Assembly (NCBI GenBank): GCA_020809705.1
Contig: CP085826.1
Location: 5,828,001 to 5,892,000 of the forward strand
Origin: Calonectria ilicicola
Taxonomy: Eukaryota > Ascomycota > Sordariomycetes > Hypocreales > Nectriaceae
Length of the DNA stretch: 64,000 nucleotides
Direction of reading: 5' to 3'
In this document: piece by piece, positions 11,179 to 24,315 of the stretch
Layout: each line of letters begins with the position of its first letter
How positions within the stretch are numbered: the first letter of the stretch is position 1
Program-made: the position numbers and the translations under genes
The notes under the pieces: generated by a model
Told to the model about the DNA's origin: nothing
What the model saw: the letters and a program-made list of their open reading frames with translations, nothing else
Database searches by the model: none

Positions 11179-12314
11179 GTTGAAATGGCTTTTACCTTCT
11201 CACAACCATGGAGGAAGCAAGCAGGCGCCGGGGTCGGCTGGTGTCGCGAAAATCGGAGCGAAAAGAGAAAAAAAGATGGAGAGCGTGTATGCAGGATATT
11301 TGAGGGCTAGACAAGCATGTGACGAAGGAACGGCGGTAGAACGGCGGGTTCGTGAAGAGAATTCGAAGATTAATCGGAAGCGAAGGATTAGAACGTCGAC
11401 GAGTAGACGATCGATGTGGCGAAGATGGAAATTTGGAGGAGAGAGAGAATTGAATGATGTATGAGATTTCCCAGGAGACCGGATCGTAAAGCTTTCCCGG
11501 GACTGCGGCGGATCGCTATTGGGGGGTAGTTGGGGAAGTGGGGCCCGGCACGGTTTTTTTCGCGCGTTTTGGAGAGTTCAATGCCACAAAGGCCGCTGAT
11601 GGAAGTGGACGCAATGCAGCCGGATGAACCCACTAGACAACGAAGGAATTGCGCTGGCGGTTACAGGTTTCAGAAAAGGCGGTGTTTGATGTTTGCAAGG
11701 GTTCAATTCTTTAGTTGGATCTGCCTTCGTGATACCGGAAAGTAACTGATCGAAATTTGAATCACCTGATAATAAGCTGCGAAACGGTTACGGCCTGACG
11801 GAGACGAACAGTACTCGGTCGCGCCGCTGAGGCACAGTTTCCAGGTTTCGACAGGGCAGATGGAACGCCTGTCGGCAGCCAGCCCAAGCAGTCAATGGCA
11901 GTGCTGTGAATGGTCCGAGGGAGACTGGGAAGACGAGGGTTGTTGCTGGGAAAAAAACGGGGGCTGGGTGGGACCCAGCACAAAAGCGATTCCTCCCAGG
12001 AAGCCTATGTCCGGGACGGGAAGCACCGGCTGTCCGAGGTCGAGACCGAGGCTTGTGCACACAAAACTATGCGTTTTGCACAGCAGCCCTTGCTCCGTCG
12101 GGAATGCGTGGTAAATTGTGCACACGGGGTGAAAGCGTCACGGATTGGAATTGAGGTGCGTCAGCCGAGGCGGCCAAGTCGCGTGACCCTGCAGATGTGT
12201 GTAGCGCAGCCGCTCGACTGATGGTTTCTTTTTCGTCTTGTGCTGTAGTTATCGTGAGGTGCGCCGGGCGTGTGTGTGTCGCGCGGATCGGGTATGCTTG
12301 TCCACGGGACAAAG

Positions 12315-12394
12315 TCAATGCAATGCAGTGATGCAGTGCGGGGAGGAGGTGCGGCGCGATGCTTTTGGCGATGCAATGCGTTAATGCAATGCGC
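12315..12394. repeat. Clustered AATGC/GATGC motifs
   Basis: The pentamers AATGC and GATGC recur about eight times within 80 nt, partly as back-to-back AATGCAATGC units. This is an imperfect microsatellite-like patch in non-coding DNA with no clear function. Confidence 0.5.
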
Positions 12395-14695
12395 CTGGAC
12401 GTACAGAGTATCCAAGAAACAATTTTAATTGAGTGCAAACGGGTCGTTAATGCGGCCCACGACATTATTGTATTCCCTCTCTCCGCATTTGCTCAGTTCC
12501 CCTTGCTAGCCCCAGAATGCAGAATAAAGAGGGAAAAAAATCCCGTACTTGCAATTGTCGAATCAGCCTTCGCCTTACCTCGAACGCACCGTCACCATCG
12601 GATGATGAGTGTTGAATGCTGAATCGTGGGACGACGTCTGCATCAAGTGGTTCGATGTTCGTCCTGTTTCCCGGGCACCGAATCTTGCCCCCTCAAACGC
12701 CTAAAGAACCTAAGATCTTCCCTCATGCAGCCTCTTTCGAAAAGAACACGGACCAGCGGCTCCAGCCGGGCGCCCGGTCCTACAGGCCGCTGATCAGAGT
12801 GCCGCTCTGCACCGTCTGCACTGCGCATGTTGGCTACGCGCGCAACTTGCAGCAAAGTTCACTGCCGTTGCATTTGCAGCGGCCAAAGGTGGGCGGCGAC
12901 GTTTGAAGCCCTAGTTAACTACCATCTGAATTCCCGAAAAGCCAGCATAAGCCACACGCACACCCAACCCATAGATAAGGCAAAAGAACCACAAAAAGTA
13001 ACGAGTCGATGTGGGGGAGATGGTCTCGCCCCGAAAACAGTTCGGAAGGCATGAGCGACTAGCACGAACTGGTGAGGGGAGATGGTCAAGCTAGCTTCGG
13101 CAAGTTTGGCCAGGAAGCACGAGGAGCGGTGGAGTTGGCAATGTTCCATCGTTCCAAATCTCACGTTTGAGCGTGGTCTGGTGATGTTGGATCAAGGTGG
13201 GATAAGCACACTGCCACCGCACCTGATTGACGGCTCCCCTCACCACCGCTAGTCGCACCATGTTTCCTCTTCCCCATCTGCCCACGCCGCTTCCCGATCC
13301 CTTGCGATCCTCCTCGATCGTCGGTCATCATGTAAGGCACCGTTTTTGGCGCTGTGGCACCCACTCGTCCGCCGTGAGGTGTCAAATGCGGATGCCTTGC
13401 TACTCGGATTTCTCAAGTAGGCAAGTTGCAACCAAACCTGCATCTGCAATGCCTCATTTGGGACGGCACAGGTTGAAATGCACTTTGCGGGTTGAACAGC
13501 AGTTTCTGGCAATGAGTGCATACTGCAGGCCTCTTTTTTTTTTCTTAACCCGCTCGGCGTCAACATGGACGAAACGACCATTCTAGCCAGCGCTAGGAAA
13601 CGAACCAACAACCAACCATCGTCCGGGCTCTTGGAATTCTCGGGGCTTTAGTGCAGCCTCGGCGCATGATTCGACAGTCTAGCTATGCAGTCGAGAAAAC
13701 GGGCCCGCGTCCACTAACAGCAGCACGCCTAGTCTTGGTTAGGGTTTAACAGGCGGGGAGATGACGCAGCGTTGTCCATTTCGCTTTGAAAAGAGGCGAC
13801 AGGATGGCAAATTTACCAAAATACAACAAAAAAAAAACTTGTTGGTGATTGCGAATTGCGTGAAGAGATGACACCGGCTCTGCGCTAGGCAATTGATGTC
13901 TCTCCATGCCCCCGCATATTGATTCATCCTCATTCTCCTTCTCCGCCCTCATTAAACATAACCCACATTGGAGTCATCCAGGAGCTCCTTCGTCTGCCGC
14001 CCTGTGCAACTTGGGCTCTCGGCGTGGATGCCACGCTGACCGTGTGCATTTTGTCGGTGACGAAGTTACACGCCACCGGCCACAGACGGGCTACGTAGGT
14101 GAAAGGACCCTTGATGAGGGGTCCTGGACAGACGGACAGGCGGCGGGCGGGTAGGCGTGCAGGCAGGCAAGGCATTAGGCATGGGCGTTGGACTGGCATG
14201 GGGGCGCGGGTAGCCAACGTGACATCATTCTGCTCCGGTCATGGCCGGCGCCTGCGTTGATTGTGATCCCGTGGACGTTGGTGCTCAATGGAATAGCTGA
14301 GAGCTACTGCAGGTCGCCGAGGCACAACAGACGTTTTGTCGGTCAGTGCCCTGAGGTAAACTTCACCATGACGGCGTATGTCGTTGTGTTTGCATTGTGT
14401 TTCAAACAACATAGGCTCTCGCATCCGCTCCACATGCGCAGAGCGAGTGAGCTATAGTAGGTCGCAGGGCTGGCGGCAACCGGCAGCGGCAACACACGCT
14501 GGGGAGCTGATCACTGCAGCTCGTCTCTCTCAATGTCTCTGGTCTAGCGGTTTAGCTGGAAACATGTCTTCCCTGCTCATTTCCGTTTCGAGCCTCATAC
14601 CTCGTCCCTGGCTCCTGGTCAAGCAGAGGCATCCCCAAACATATGTCAGTGTGCGTGTGTTTGCGGGAGGGCTCAGTTGGGGGCGACGCATGTGT

Positions 14696-14730
14696 CCTGT
14701 ACCTGTACCTGTGCCTGTATCTGTACCTGT
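14696..14730 (+). repeat. CCTGTA hexanucleotide microsatellite
   Basis: About six units of CCTGTA with single-base variants (CCTGTG, TCTGTA) run head to tail over 35 nt in the gene-free stretch upstream of IPK1. Confidence 0.7.
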
Positions 14731-16177
14731 CCCCCTGTGGCAGAAAAGCCCAACCCGGGCTGCAAGGGTCTCGTTCTTGGTAAGGCGTTCTGTTCTTAGT
14801 GGCAGATGGCGCTGGCCACTCCCTGGCTGCATGTTCACCCTCCTGTCGCCCAGCCCCTGCCAGTCTAGACACAGACAGCCAGCCATAGCGCTGGCCGAGA
14901 GATCGCCACCAAGGGCTGACCTTGCGCAGCGGCCTCCTCCTGGCCCGTTTTAGTCGGCTGCACCGCTGCGCATTTGCACCACAGCGCCCCCTCGTCGCCC
15001 CCCAGAAGCGCGTTGACCAATTTGGTTCTTGACGTCCCCCTGTCCCGGCCCATCAAGTCACCTGGGCGCGCGGCTGCAGCCAGTCTGGTGGCAGAGCATT
15101 GCCAGAACATTGCCAGAGCAGCGCAGGGGCCCTGGTTGCTGTGGCGGTCCCCCTGCCAGATGCATGCCTCTGGCTGGTCAGGTCACCCAGATCTCCGCCC
15201 AAGTCGGAGTCATCCCAAAGACTACCCATCATCCACCAACCTGCGCTGCGCTGTACTCGCCGCCAACAACACCAAGCTCCGGCGGCTTGGTCTGGCGGCT
15301 TGAGGGGGGGGGGGGGAAGGGGGCTTATTTAACCAGGTACAGTACTCCTCGCTGCCTGTGCTCCTCGATACGCTCCCTCTCAACCCCGAATCCCAGTCCC
15401 ATGTCCCACTAAATGCAAGACCAGCATGCTGCCAGCTCGATGACTGGCATTGGCGCACACCCTAATCCGGTTCCGGTCCCAAGGCGAAGGTCCTAAACCT
15501 GTGCGTCACCGTCCAGATCGAATCGTCCACGGCGCCGCCTGTCCTTTTAGTCGCATCGTGCCCTTCCCTTCGGCCCTCTGCTCTTTACTACACACACGTC
15601 AACGGGGTTGCTCCAGGTTCAGGTCTCCATTCTCGTCACCAGTCCCCAGTCCAAGGACCCTTTTTTTAGGGTCCCGTTGTCTGCGTGCGGGCTTGTAAAT
15701 GGCTGCAGCGGCCGCGGCGGCCAAGTAAAAGGAAAAGTCGCGGTTGCCCACGCCCACCACTCTTGCCCAACCCCATCCCATCCTATTCCCAGAGAGGAGG
15801 TGTTACAGAGGAATTATCGCCCTCGTCGCCTTCTCCGCCATTTGCGCCGCTCTGCCGTCATCCACACTACCGGGCCCGACAGTCGGACATGGTTTGCCCT
15901 AAGCAAAACATAATGACGCTGTCCTGGTAAAAGCAGGCCACGGCCCATAGCCCATGACCACCAGTTCCACGATACCCTCCTGGACTTCGCACCAAGATCT
16001 TGTCTAACAAAACTCCCGCCCAACCCACTCGCCCTTTTACGCACTGGCTATTCTTGTTCTGTCCTGTCCTGACCTGTCCTGTCTCGCACACGCTATAACC
16101 AGGCAAGACATACATGCGCCTTACGTCTTACACACCTCACCCTACCCACCATCCCTGTCAGCTGCCTGTCATAACAT

Positions 16178-16214
16178 CACATCGCATCGTACAGCATCGC
16201 ATCGCATCGCATCG
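16178..16214 (+). repeat. CATCG pentanucleotide repeat
   Basis: Seven copies of CATCG, interrupted once by TACAG, lie about 340 nt upstream of the IPK1 start, probably within its promoter or leader. Confidence 0.7.
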
Positions 16215-16551
16215 GGCTATCGTTTGCCTTACTCCGCCTTCTCTTGCACCTGGCCCGAAGTAGAAGGCGACGATTTACTCTCCCAAGCGAGACGTGTTGG
16301 CCCCATAGCCTCTTCTAAAAACGTCGATTTCCTATACTTCTACTTAACCACGTCTCGTCCTACTGCTACGCTGTACTTCCCCATCCGCCTCCAACTCACA
16401 CGCAACCCTCCCCCCATATTCACCTATCCTCCCACACTACCAAAAAAAAAAAATCGAGGCCCGCAGATCCCGCAGCCCGCTGTCAGCCCAGATTCTGGCG
16501 CAGAAACAAAACCAGAAACAAACGCAAAGGCAAGCGCAAAGTCAAACGCTG

Positions 16552-18403
16552 ATGCCGTCTCCCACGAGAGCTAGTCTTCCCCCATCTCCCACTCCCGCAT
16601 CCCCCTCCTCACTCTTTGTCCCCGATTCCTTAGGGCACTCTCCGCCTCTCTCCCCTATTGCTACTTATATCCAGGCCTCCTCCAAGGCCAAACTGGAGCC
16701 ATTATCCTCTTTCTCCCACCCCGCCGACTTGAGACACTCGGTGGCTTGGCCGTGCCTTGCAGCTACCTGCATGACCAAGGAAACGCCCCCAATCATGTCT
16801 ACACCATCACTGTCCGATGGACAGCTTACGCCTTCTGAAACTGACACGGATATCCTTCTTCCTCCTCACCACGCTCCCTACTACGAGGATGACCTGTGGC
16901 CAACCGCTCAGGACGTAGCCGAGATGGCAATCATGCTCAACGGAGCTGCAACTCCTCTCTCGTGGGATAGACACTCTCTTAAGAGACTACCAAGGGGCAC
17001 CCGGCCTGTCAAATTAATTGGTGAGGGTGCTGCCAACGCCGTCTTCGAGTTGGGCTTGCCCGAAGGTTACCCCTCAGCCTCTGAATTCCAAGGTATGTTG
17101 AATCTATGATGCTCCTTTCCCTCCTGAGCCCGTGTGGACTGACCATGGCTCGATCCAGGATGGCTTCTCCGCGTCGCCAAGGCCCCTGTAAACGGCGGTC
17201 CTGCGAGATTTAACTACTTAAAACAACAAGAGTTCTATGCCAGCAAGGTCAAGTCTCATCTCAAAGACCATGTCATCAAGCAGGAGCTTGTTGTTGTCCG
17301 TGACTCCAACATTGTCAACGAGCTCAATCTTTTCCTCCGGCGAATTGACCACCAGCGCAAAGAAAAATTCCGGGGCTCCTTTATTGCTCAAACAAACTGG
17401 GGCTTGCTGGTGGAGGACATGCGGCCAGCAGGTATGGTGTCTCTCTGGACCCCGGCTTTTTCCGCGGTAAACTAACCGTTGCATCTGCAGATCCCACAAA
17501 ATGCATTCTCATCGAGTTCAAGCCCAAGTGGCTCAACCAGTCCCCAAGTGCCCCTACTGGCGCTATCCGATGTCGACAATGTGCCATGGAACTCTACAAT
17601 TTCATCAAGGACCCGAAACTTACAAAATCGGCCCCGGATTCGAAGCCTTGCCCCCTGGTTCTTGACAACCCTGATGCTCCACTGGACATCAACTCGCCTT
17701 TTCGAATCGCCCCTCAACTAGCCAAGATTGGGCACTCAGCAGTTGTATCGGGGCTCCTCCGCGCGGCCAACCACCAGGTCATCAAGGACCTCCGCGACGT
17801 CCAAAAATTGGCAGATCCCAATGGACCCCTGAACGCGCTGCGGGACGACCCCATGTTCAACTTTGCCATGACAATTCGCGATTGCACCTGTTTTGTACAG
17901 ATCTATCCCGATAAAGCTCACCCTGGTCCCGATGGTCCCCTTCGAGTACGTCTTGGTGACTTTGACTCAAAGGATACAACCATCAAATTTGATCGATGGC
18001 AGGCTGCTGAGCGAAATCTCATCGAATCGGGATGCTACACTGCCGATTGGATCCTGTGCGACGGAAAATACTACCACCCCCCAACCATGTGCCTGCTAGA
18101 ATGGACGCGCCGCCAGGGTCAGCCGTTACACATGATAAATATCCAGGACAAGACGAGAACTGCGCCCTTGTCCCGCAGCTGGCGCAACTTTGTTGCGCCT
18201 CTGGAGGCGTCAGGAACCATCCGCAACTTTCCATCCGACTCGGCAACGCTCAAGGTGATGCTGCAGCGGTTCAATATGGACAACCCTAAGGCGAAAGTTT
18301 GTCCCTACAGGACTGAGCCCTTGTAAGTCATTCCCCGCCTTTCAGCGTGGCGGCTAGGGCACCCTTGCTGACGCACTGCAGGGCATTACCAGATCGGCGG
18401 TAG
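16552..18403 (+). CDS. IPK1: Inositol-pentakisphosphate 2-kinase IPK1
   Basis: Four exons, 16552-17092, 17159-17431, 17491-18322 and 18382-18403, give 555 aa. The enzyme phosphorylates the 2-position of inositol pentakisphosphate to make phytate (InsP6), needed in the nucleus for mRNA export. Family motifs are LIGEGAANAVFEL (about 155-166, glycine-rich nucleotide loop), HVIKQELVVVRD, GLLVEDMRP, and ILIEFKPKW (about 277-285, the E-x-K-P-K signature of Ins_P5_2-kinases), then CRQCAMELYNF and a late RLGDFDSKD segment. The first 73 residues are Ser/Pro-rich, so initiation at the ATG at 16771 (residue 74) is also possible. The last exon is 22 nt: TT/GTAAGT to CTGCAG splicing replaces an immediate TAA and ends the protein LALPDRR. 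Without that splice the protein is 549 aa. Confidence 0.9.
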
Positions 18404-18832
18404 GACACTGTAATCCTTTACATCCTTTTTTTTTATCAAATATTCTTTGTCGGAGTACCAGGACAGGTGGGACATATAAGGGACAACTATAGCGTTTGAT
18501 TTGTCTTTCTTTTTTTCCTATATCTGTCTTTGCATCGGGGTGCATCATTGGCCACTGGGGTATAGGCATGCATAGCGACGGTTGTGATTTTGGAGTACAA
18601 TACCAAGGTGGTTGCATATTTAGGGACGGGCACAAGTACAGCATCTTCAAGGGTCGCATATCAAGGGTTAGGTTCATGATGACATCGACTGTCGTTTGAT
18701 ACATTCACCCCTCAGCGAGGTTATTTGAATTTTGAATTTTGAAATGTCTATTCGTTTCTTCTCTTTATAAGATGCTGCCAACCAAACGCCAAAAACATTT
18801 AACCTTGATGCTACCAAAGGACCAGTTTGATT
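18404..18832. other. Convergent 3' region IPK1/nucleoside transporter
   Basis: A 429-bp stretch between two convergent stops. It is T-rich on both strands and likely holds the two polyadenylation regions. A 67-codon ORF at 18496-18699 is antisense to another short ORF and is not supported. Confidence 0.5.
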
Positions 18833-20293
18833 CTAAATATCGGAAATTGTGAAGCTCAAAATGCTGCCTAGAGACAAACCCGCCACCAAGCACGTGCCCA
18901 TGAAACCCCCAGCAGCCTCACGCTCGCCATCATCAACCCACTCACCTGAAGCCATCATGCAACTGGAGCCAAGCCAGCCATTGGTGACGCCAAAGGCAAT
19001 CTGGACAACAAACAAGTAGAAAAAATCGCTGGGCACGACAGCACCGCGACCACCAATGTTGCACAAAAGGTAAAGCGGAAGGAGACCAATGCGCGCCACA
19101 GCGAGAACAAATAGAGCAAAGGGTCTGTGGCGGAGCGAAAAAGGCAGCATGGTTGAAACGCGGCCACACAGATCGCCCAGATTCCAGAAGAAGAATCCGA
19201 GAGGGATGAATGCAGCAGGGCGATAGATGGCCCCCGCATCCTCCTTGACAGAACGGATCTTGCTTGTGAAGACGGGGAAGAACATGGTGGCCGCAAAGGT
19301 GATGGCAACACCGGCGCACAGCCAGTGCAACTTACGGAAGAGCTGCCACATAGACGAGACCTTTCGGGCGGCGCGCTCGGCATCCTCAATGCTCTGCATA
19401 GACTCGGCCATGTGCTCAACCATGCGATTTTCAATAATGTGGTTGTGGCGCTTAAGCAAAGGGATGAAAGCAACCAAAGCCACCAGGGAAATGGCTACAG
19501 CGGTGAGGAAATAGACGAAGGCCGAAGAGGAGCCGTCGGAGGGGCCACTCTCGCCCGAATGTGACTCCTCGACAGGAGAAAAGATGAGGACGCTGCTGAC
19601 CTGGGCAATGGGAGGAAGGACACCAGCAATGCCCTGGCCAGCCATGATGGCTTGCATGTATTCCGGACGCCCAAAGCTGCCGGCAAAGGCAAAGGTTCCG
19701 TTCTGAATAAGCCCAGCAGCCCAGGCAGAGGCGGCAACAATGAGGAGGAGGAAAACGAGGTATGCAGCGGGCGAAGTGTCGAGGAAGATGACCGTAGAAG
19801 CAGTCAAGAGGGCAAAGGTGGCGATATTGACGAAGAGGGCCAGGTTGATGCGGAATGGATAGGATGCCGTAGCCTGGATATTGCTGAGGACCACCATGGT
19901 GCCTAGGTTTGTGGTTGTCGAGACGGCCAAAACGGCAGACTGAAAGGAGCCCAGGATCCGCTCGTCATCGGCGAAGCGGGAGGCAAAGTAGGGTGTCGCA
20001 GCGAGGAACATGTTCCTGGAGTGTCACGTCAGCGGGGTTGTACAACTTGGCATGGGCATTATCCCGAGTGTTTCTACATACCAGGCCCAAAGCATGGCCA
20101 CGCCCAGCAAGGCAAAGATGCTGTACTCGAGCCACGAGAAAGGGTGCTCGTCTTGGCCGTCAAGTATGGCCGAGCCCTCAAGGGCGGTGGGTTCGTCGCT
20201 GGTGGTGAGGGGCGCATATTCGGATGCCGTCGAGACGCGGCGAGTGAAGGCTCTCCGGATGCGCTCCATGACGCCTTCTCCTTGTGCCGACAT
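18833..20293 (-). CDS. Equilibrative nucleoside transporter (ENT family, FUN26-like)
   Basis: Two exons, 20082-20293 and 18833-20015, with a 66-nt intron (TG/GTATGT to TCCAG/G) give 464 aa. The polytopic membrane protein carries nucleosides and perhaps nucleobases; the yeast member Fun26 works at the vacuole. The N-terminus is cytosolic with an acidic/polar stretch (TASEYAPLTTSDEP). The first membrane helix runs into the ENT signature WAWNMFLAATPYF, which the intron splits at the second Trp. About eleven hydrophobic segments can be counted, with the family's long hydrophilic loop between helices 6 and 7 (roughly residues 255-300, RHNHIIENRMVEHMAES). Later signatures are FFFWNLGDLCGR and FGVTNGWLGSSCMM. 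Length is normal. The start at 20293 was chosen because it gives the usual short N-terminal tail; the frame is open further upstream. Confidence 0.93.
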
Positions 20294-21904
20294 GGTGTTT
20301 GCTCGTGTTCGACGGACGTTGCGCGTGCACCGGGAGACGATGCTGGGTTCTGGTGGATAGATGCTGCTGCTGCTATTCCATGGACAAGCAGAGGCGAGGA
20401 CGGGTCGTGTACGAGTCAATGGATCGACGGAGAGTTGCAATGAGGCTGTCGCCTGCTGGTTGGGGTTGGGGTGGTAATGGAGGTGTCGCCGTTGGCTGGA
20501 GGGGCCGGGGGTCCGGACTCGGACTCGGCCAGGAGGAGGGAGGGACGGCTAGATTAGATGCTTGATCGCGAGTGAGGCATCAGCTCTGACAATGGGTCGA
20601 AAGAGGAAAACCAAACCCAAAAAAGCAAAAGGCGAATCACGAGCGCAGTCAATCGACACCATATGAACTTCCCGCAACCGCCCCTGATAAGATAACGACG
20701 GCCAGGTGGTGGGCAAAACGGCGCGAGGACCCGATAAGATGGCACGCGTTGAGCTAGCGAGCGTCATTCATGGATGTCCAGTCAGGCGGGTGGGAGAACC
20801 TGGCGGGTCTGGGGGTCAGCTGGGGACCTCATGGTGGCTTTTGCGGAGGCGGCCCGCTAAAGTGGGAGACGAGAATTCGTCTCAACAAGAGATAGGCCCC
20901 GGGATATAAAGTGCTCTTAGCTAATGAGATGACAATATATAAATAAAGAAGTTTGTTTATTGTTAATCTAGATTTATATAAATAACTTCTTCTACTAAGA
21001 TTAATTTATGTGTGCGTACAGGCATGTGTCTGCATGTACTATTCTTGCTTGTGTGTGCATGTGTAAATTCAGAGGGCAATCAATATTCATCTACAATGCC
21101 TTATTCGTACTCTCTCTATGCATCTTATACGCTTGAAATGTGATGTCCGCTCCCTACATATCTACATGTTCTACAACCCTTCAACGCTTATTCCCCAAGG
21201 TCTTACATTTCAGGCACATCGTCTCAGCAGGCAGCCGTAACTGGATGACGTGAACCCTGGAGCCACAAGGGTTGGTTCGTTGGTAACACGCAGTTGCAGC
21301 CTAGACACGTCTATCGTCATAGGTAGCGTCATACCCTCCTCACTACGCACTAGAATTAGGTACCCGCTTGTGTCTTTCTCTCTCTTATTCTCACCTCAAG
21401 GAGCATGGAAAGTGCAAATCCATTCTAAATGAGGCATTTTGAGGCCCTTCCTATTTACACCTCCGCACTTTCTTGGCCAAACGGAGAGTGTTCCGCAAGG
21501 CCCATCCTGCAATCTACACGTGATGGACAAAGTATGCGATGCAAGTATGGCGTGCAGTGTTTATAGAATTGATTCTCTGCTTGGGAATTTGAGTTTACAC
21601 ATCGTAGATCCCTGTTCAAGACCCTAGGCCAAAGTCTTTGAGCAAAGGTATCCAGTTGGAGTGTCGCAGTCACCTAGGACAAATTGACATGGATGTACAT
21701 ACACAAAAATCTCATTTATGAACTCTGATCCCAGAAGAATTTCAGGACTCTGAATAGTTCCTAAGCGGTAGAAGAAAGTTTTATACACAAAACCGTAAAG
21801 ACAGGTTCCAAGAAGCTGCCCCTCCCAATCTAGCTCTCCTCCAATTCCTTTCATGGCCAAAACCAAAAACCCGAGACGCAATCCCAGGAACATCGTTTTT
21901 CTTT
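20294..21904. other. Upstream region of the transporter gene and 3' flank of catalase
   Basis: About 1.6 kb. The part next to the transporter start (20.3-20.9 kb) is G-rich on this strand. From about 20.93 to 21.2 kb there is AT-rich sequence with ATATAAATAA-like runs and TG/CA-rich stretches. No gene supported. Confidence 0.45.
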
Positions 21905-24315
21905 TTACTGGTCCATGGCGAATCGGTCTACAAATCGGAAAGTAGTGAGACCTTTCTGCAAGTCCGAAACCATGGCCGACACCGTGCTCTCGTAGTAAAC
22001 TCCGGCTCCGCTGCTGACTCCTGCCTTCGATGCAGCGACCTTGCCACTTCCCAGAAACCCAACAGGTTTACCCCAGTTGTAACCATCAGAAACAATCTGA
22101 GCGGGCTTTCCATTGGGGTACAGGGCCGAATTTTTGGTGAAGACGCTGTCAGTTCCATCAGCAACGACAATAGCGTCGAAATCGCTGGCCTCGGCTGCAG
22201 AGTAAGTGGCGCCAACATCGCTGTTGAGGGTCTCGCCAACAATGGTCACGACAAGTCCAAGGCCCTCAAGAGAGGTCTTGAGGTTCTCGGACTGCTGGAG
22301 CGAGGCTTTAGAGCCGGTAGAAGCGAGGACACCAACGGTCAGGGTTTTAATTGTGGGTAGTTTTTCTCCAAAAATGGTTATGCCTGTGGTAGTATTGTCG
22401 TGATAGTATGTGTTATCCGCAGCTGGGGCCTCCATATCGAGGGCTTTTCCCACACGAACTGCAATATCGTGACTGATCTTGTTAAGCTGTGTAAGAACAT
22501 TCATCTTGACCTGTGCGGACTGTAGTTTGCTGGTCTCGAAGCGGATAGCATTGATGAGGAATTGTTGCTCAGCTTTGATGAGGGAGTTGTAAAACAAGCG
22601 TGGCTGGCTCCAGTGGTCATCAAACGTATCGGATATCTGGCGAACGAGGTAGCCCGATGCGTGTCGACGAGGTGCGGTGAAGAATCCATTGCCCTGGGTC
22701 TGGTTTGCTTGCATTGGAAACCCCTTGTTAAGGGTATTTGGAGAATCTGTGGCTGTCAACGCTATATCCTGATGGTCATCAGGCATCGTATTTCTTACAT
22801 TGGTGAATATTCTTGTGGATAAAGCTCTGGCCGTAGCCATCGCGGTTGTTATTATGGATGGGAACGATAGGCCGATTGACAGGGACTTGCTCAAAGTTGA
22901 CACGGGCGTGGCGGTTGAGCTGAGTATCGAGATACGAGAAGATGCGACCCTGCAGCAGGGGGTCATCTGAATAATCAATGCCACGGACTATATGACCAGG
23001 TTGGAACTAAAAAAAAAAAAAAAAAGTTAGCTTAATAAGGATAAGTAATCAGCTCCCACATACGCTGATTTGCTCAGTCTCGGCGAAATAGTTGACAGGG
23101 TTGGTATCCAATTTCATGACACCAAGTTTAGTTAGAGGCACATATTCCTCAGGGATAATTTTGGTAGGGTCTAATACATCAAACCCAAAAGAAAGAGCCA
23201 GGTTCTCGTCAAAGATCTGGGCGCAAAGCTCCCACTCGGGTCCGTTTCCGGACTCTATAGCATTCCATAGGTCGTTGCGGTGGAAGTCGGCGTTCTTGCC
23301 TGCAGTATGCTGGGCCTCGTCCCATACGAGGCTGGCTTTTCCTTGTTTGGTCTTCCAGTGCCACTTGACAAACTTTGTGTCACCGGCATCTGTGACGAGA
23401 CGGAAGGTGTGGACGCCAAAGCCGTCCTGCACACATGTTAGAGGCTGCATTAAGACGAAACAACAAGCACTGTGTAATCACCATGTGACGGTAGCTTCGA
23501 GGAATTCCGCTACCAGCCATAGCCCAGAACAGGGTGTGAAGGGCCGTGGTCTGCTGGCTGAAGAAGTCCCAGGCAGAATCGTGGGCCGTGGCAGCTTGAG
23601 GAATCTCATTGTCAGGAGACGGCTTGACGGAGTGGATCAGGTCAGGAAACTGGATAGCATCCTGGATGAAGAACACGGGGATATTGTTGCCGACAATGTC
23701 GAAGTTTCCCTCGTCTGTATAACTGATGGAGGTAAGCAGAGTATTCTGTCGCATCAACACGTCAACTTACAATCGGGTAGCAAAGCCGTGAACATCGCGG
23801 GCCGTGTCAGCGCTACCCTTGGAACCAGCCACCGTCGAGAAGCGGACAAATGTTGGGGTGGTCTTATTTTCGGAGCTAAGAAATGATGCCGCAGTGATGT
23901 TACTATGGTCAGCATAGCTAGTAAAGGTCCCATAAGCACCAGCGCCTCTCGCGTGGACAACCCGCTCTGGAATCTGCGGGGAGGGGCGACGTGGTCAGCA
24001 TCAATCCAACCTCAGAAATGTTTGGAAACATACCCGTTCGTGATCAAAGTGTGTAATCTTTTGGCGGAATATGAAGTCTTCGAGCAACGAAGGGCCTCGG
24101 TCGCCGGCCTTGAGAGTACGCTGCTCCTCGAATGGGCCACCAACATCAGAACTCATGTATCCCTTGCTATCATCAATCTCATAGCTTTGCAGATGGCTAC
24201 GAGGAGAGCTATCATCAGTTCGAGCAGCCAGACGAGCGGGGTCGGCAAAAGGACACTGTGCGGCAGTGAAGCTCGCCAGGCCAAGGGATGCAAGGAGAAT
24301 AATAGAAGAAGCCAT
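21905..24315 (-). CDS. Secreted large-subunit catalase
   Basis: Six exons, 24034-24315, 23771-23973, 23482-23722, 23064-23426, 22799-23006 and 21905-22746, give 712 aa. This clade 2 catalase (CatB/cat-3 type) splits hydrogen peroxide outside the cell or in the wall. A signal peptide is clear ([19 protein letters not shown]). Catalytic residues are His101 in [13 protein letters not shown], Asn at about 174 in [12 protein letters not shown], and the haem-ligand Tyr388 in [13 protein letters not shown] with Arg384 four residues before. After the catalase core, about residues 545-712 form the flavodoxin/DJ-1-like C-terminal domain typical of the large-subunit class ([39 protein letters not shown]). 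The 52-nt intron 22747-22798 restores the [15 protein letters not shown] junction; ignoring it falsely truncates the enzyme. All five introns have clean borders; the one before FQPGH ends in a long T run. Confidence 0.95.

Larger units (their letters stand above)
11179..16551. other. 5.4-kb stretch without a supportable gene
   Basis: This region separates the divergent starts of MDM34 and IPK1. It carries many 60-190-codon ORFs on all frames, typical of GC-rich non-coding sequence, but none has a domain, signal peptide or convincing splice-supported extension. It contains short repeats (AATGC-type near 12.3 kb, CCTGTA near 14.7 kb, CATCG near 16.2 kb), a poly-G run near 15304-15316 and strongly C/T-rich sequence from about 15.9 to 16.5 kb that is likely the IPK1 leader. 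A non-coding RNA or very long 5' UTR is possible but cannot be shown from sequence alone. Confidence 0.45.

Noticed and set aside
21905..22984. 359-aa ORF as a separate catalase fragment
   Set aside because: Its first 80 codons are the wrong frame of exon 5 and an intron; a 52-nt intron joins the real frames into one intact catalase.
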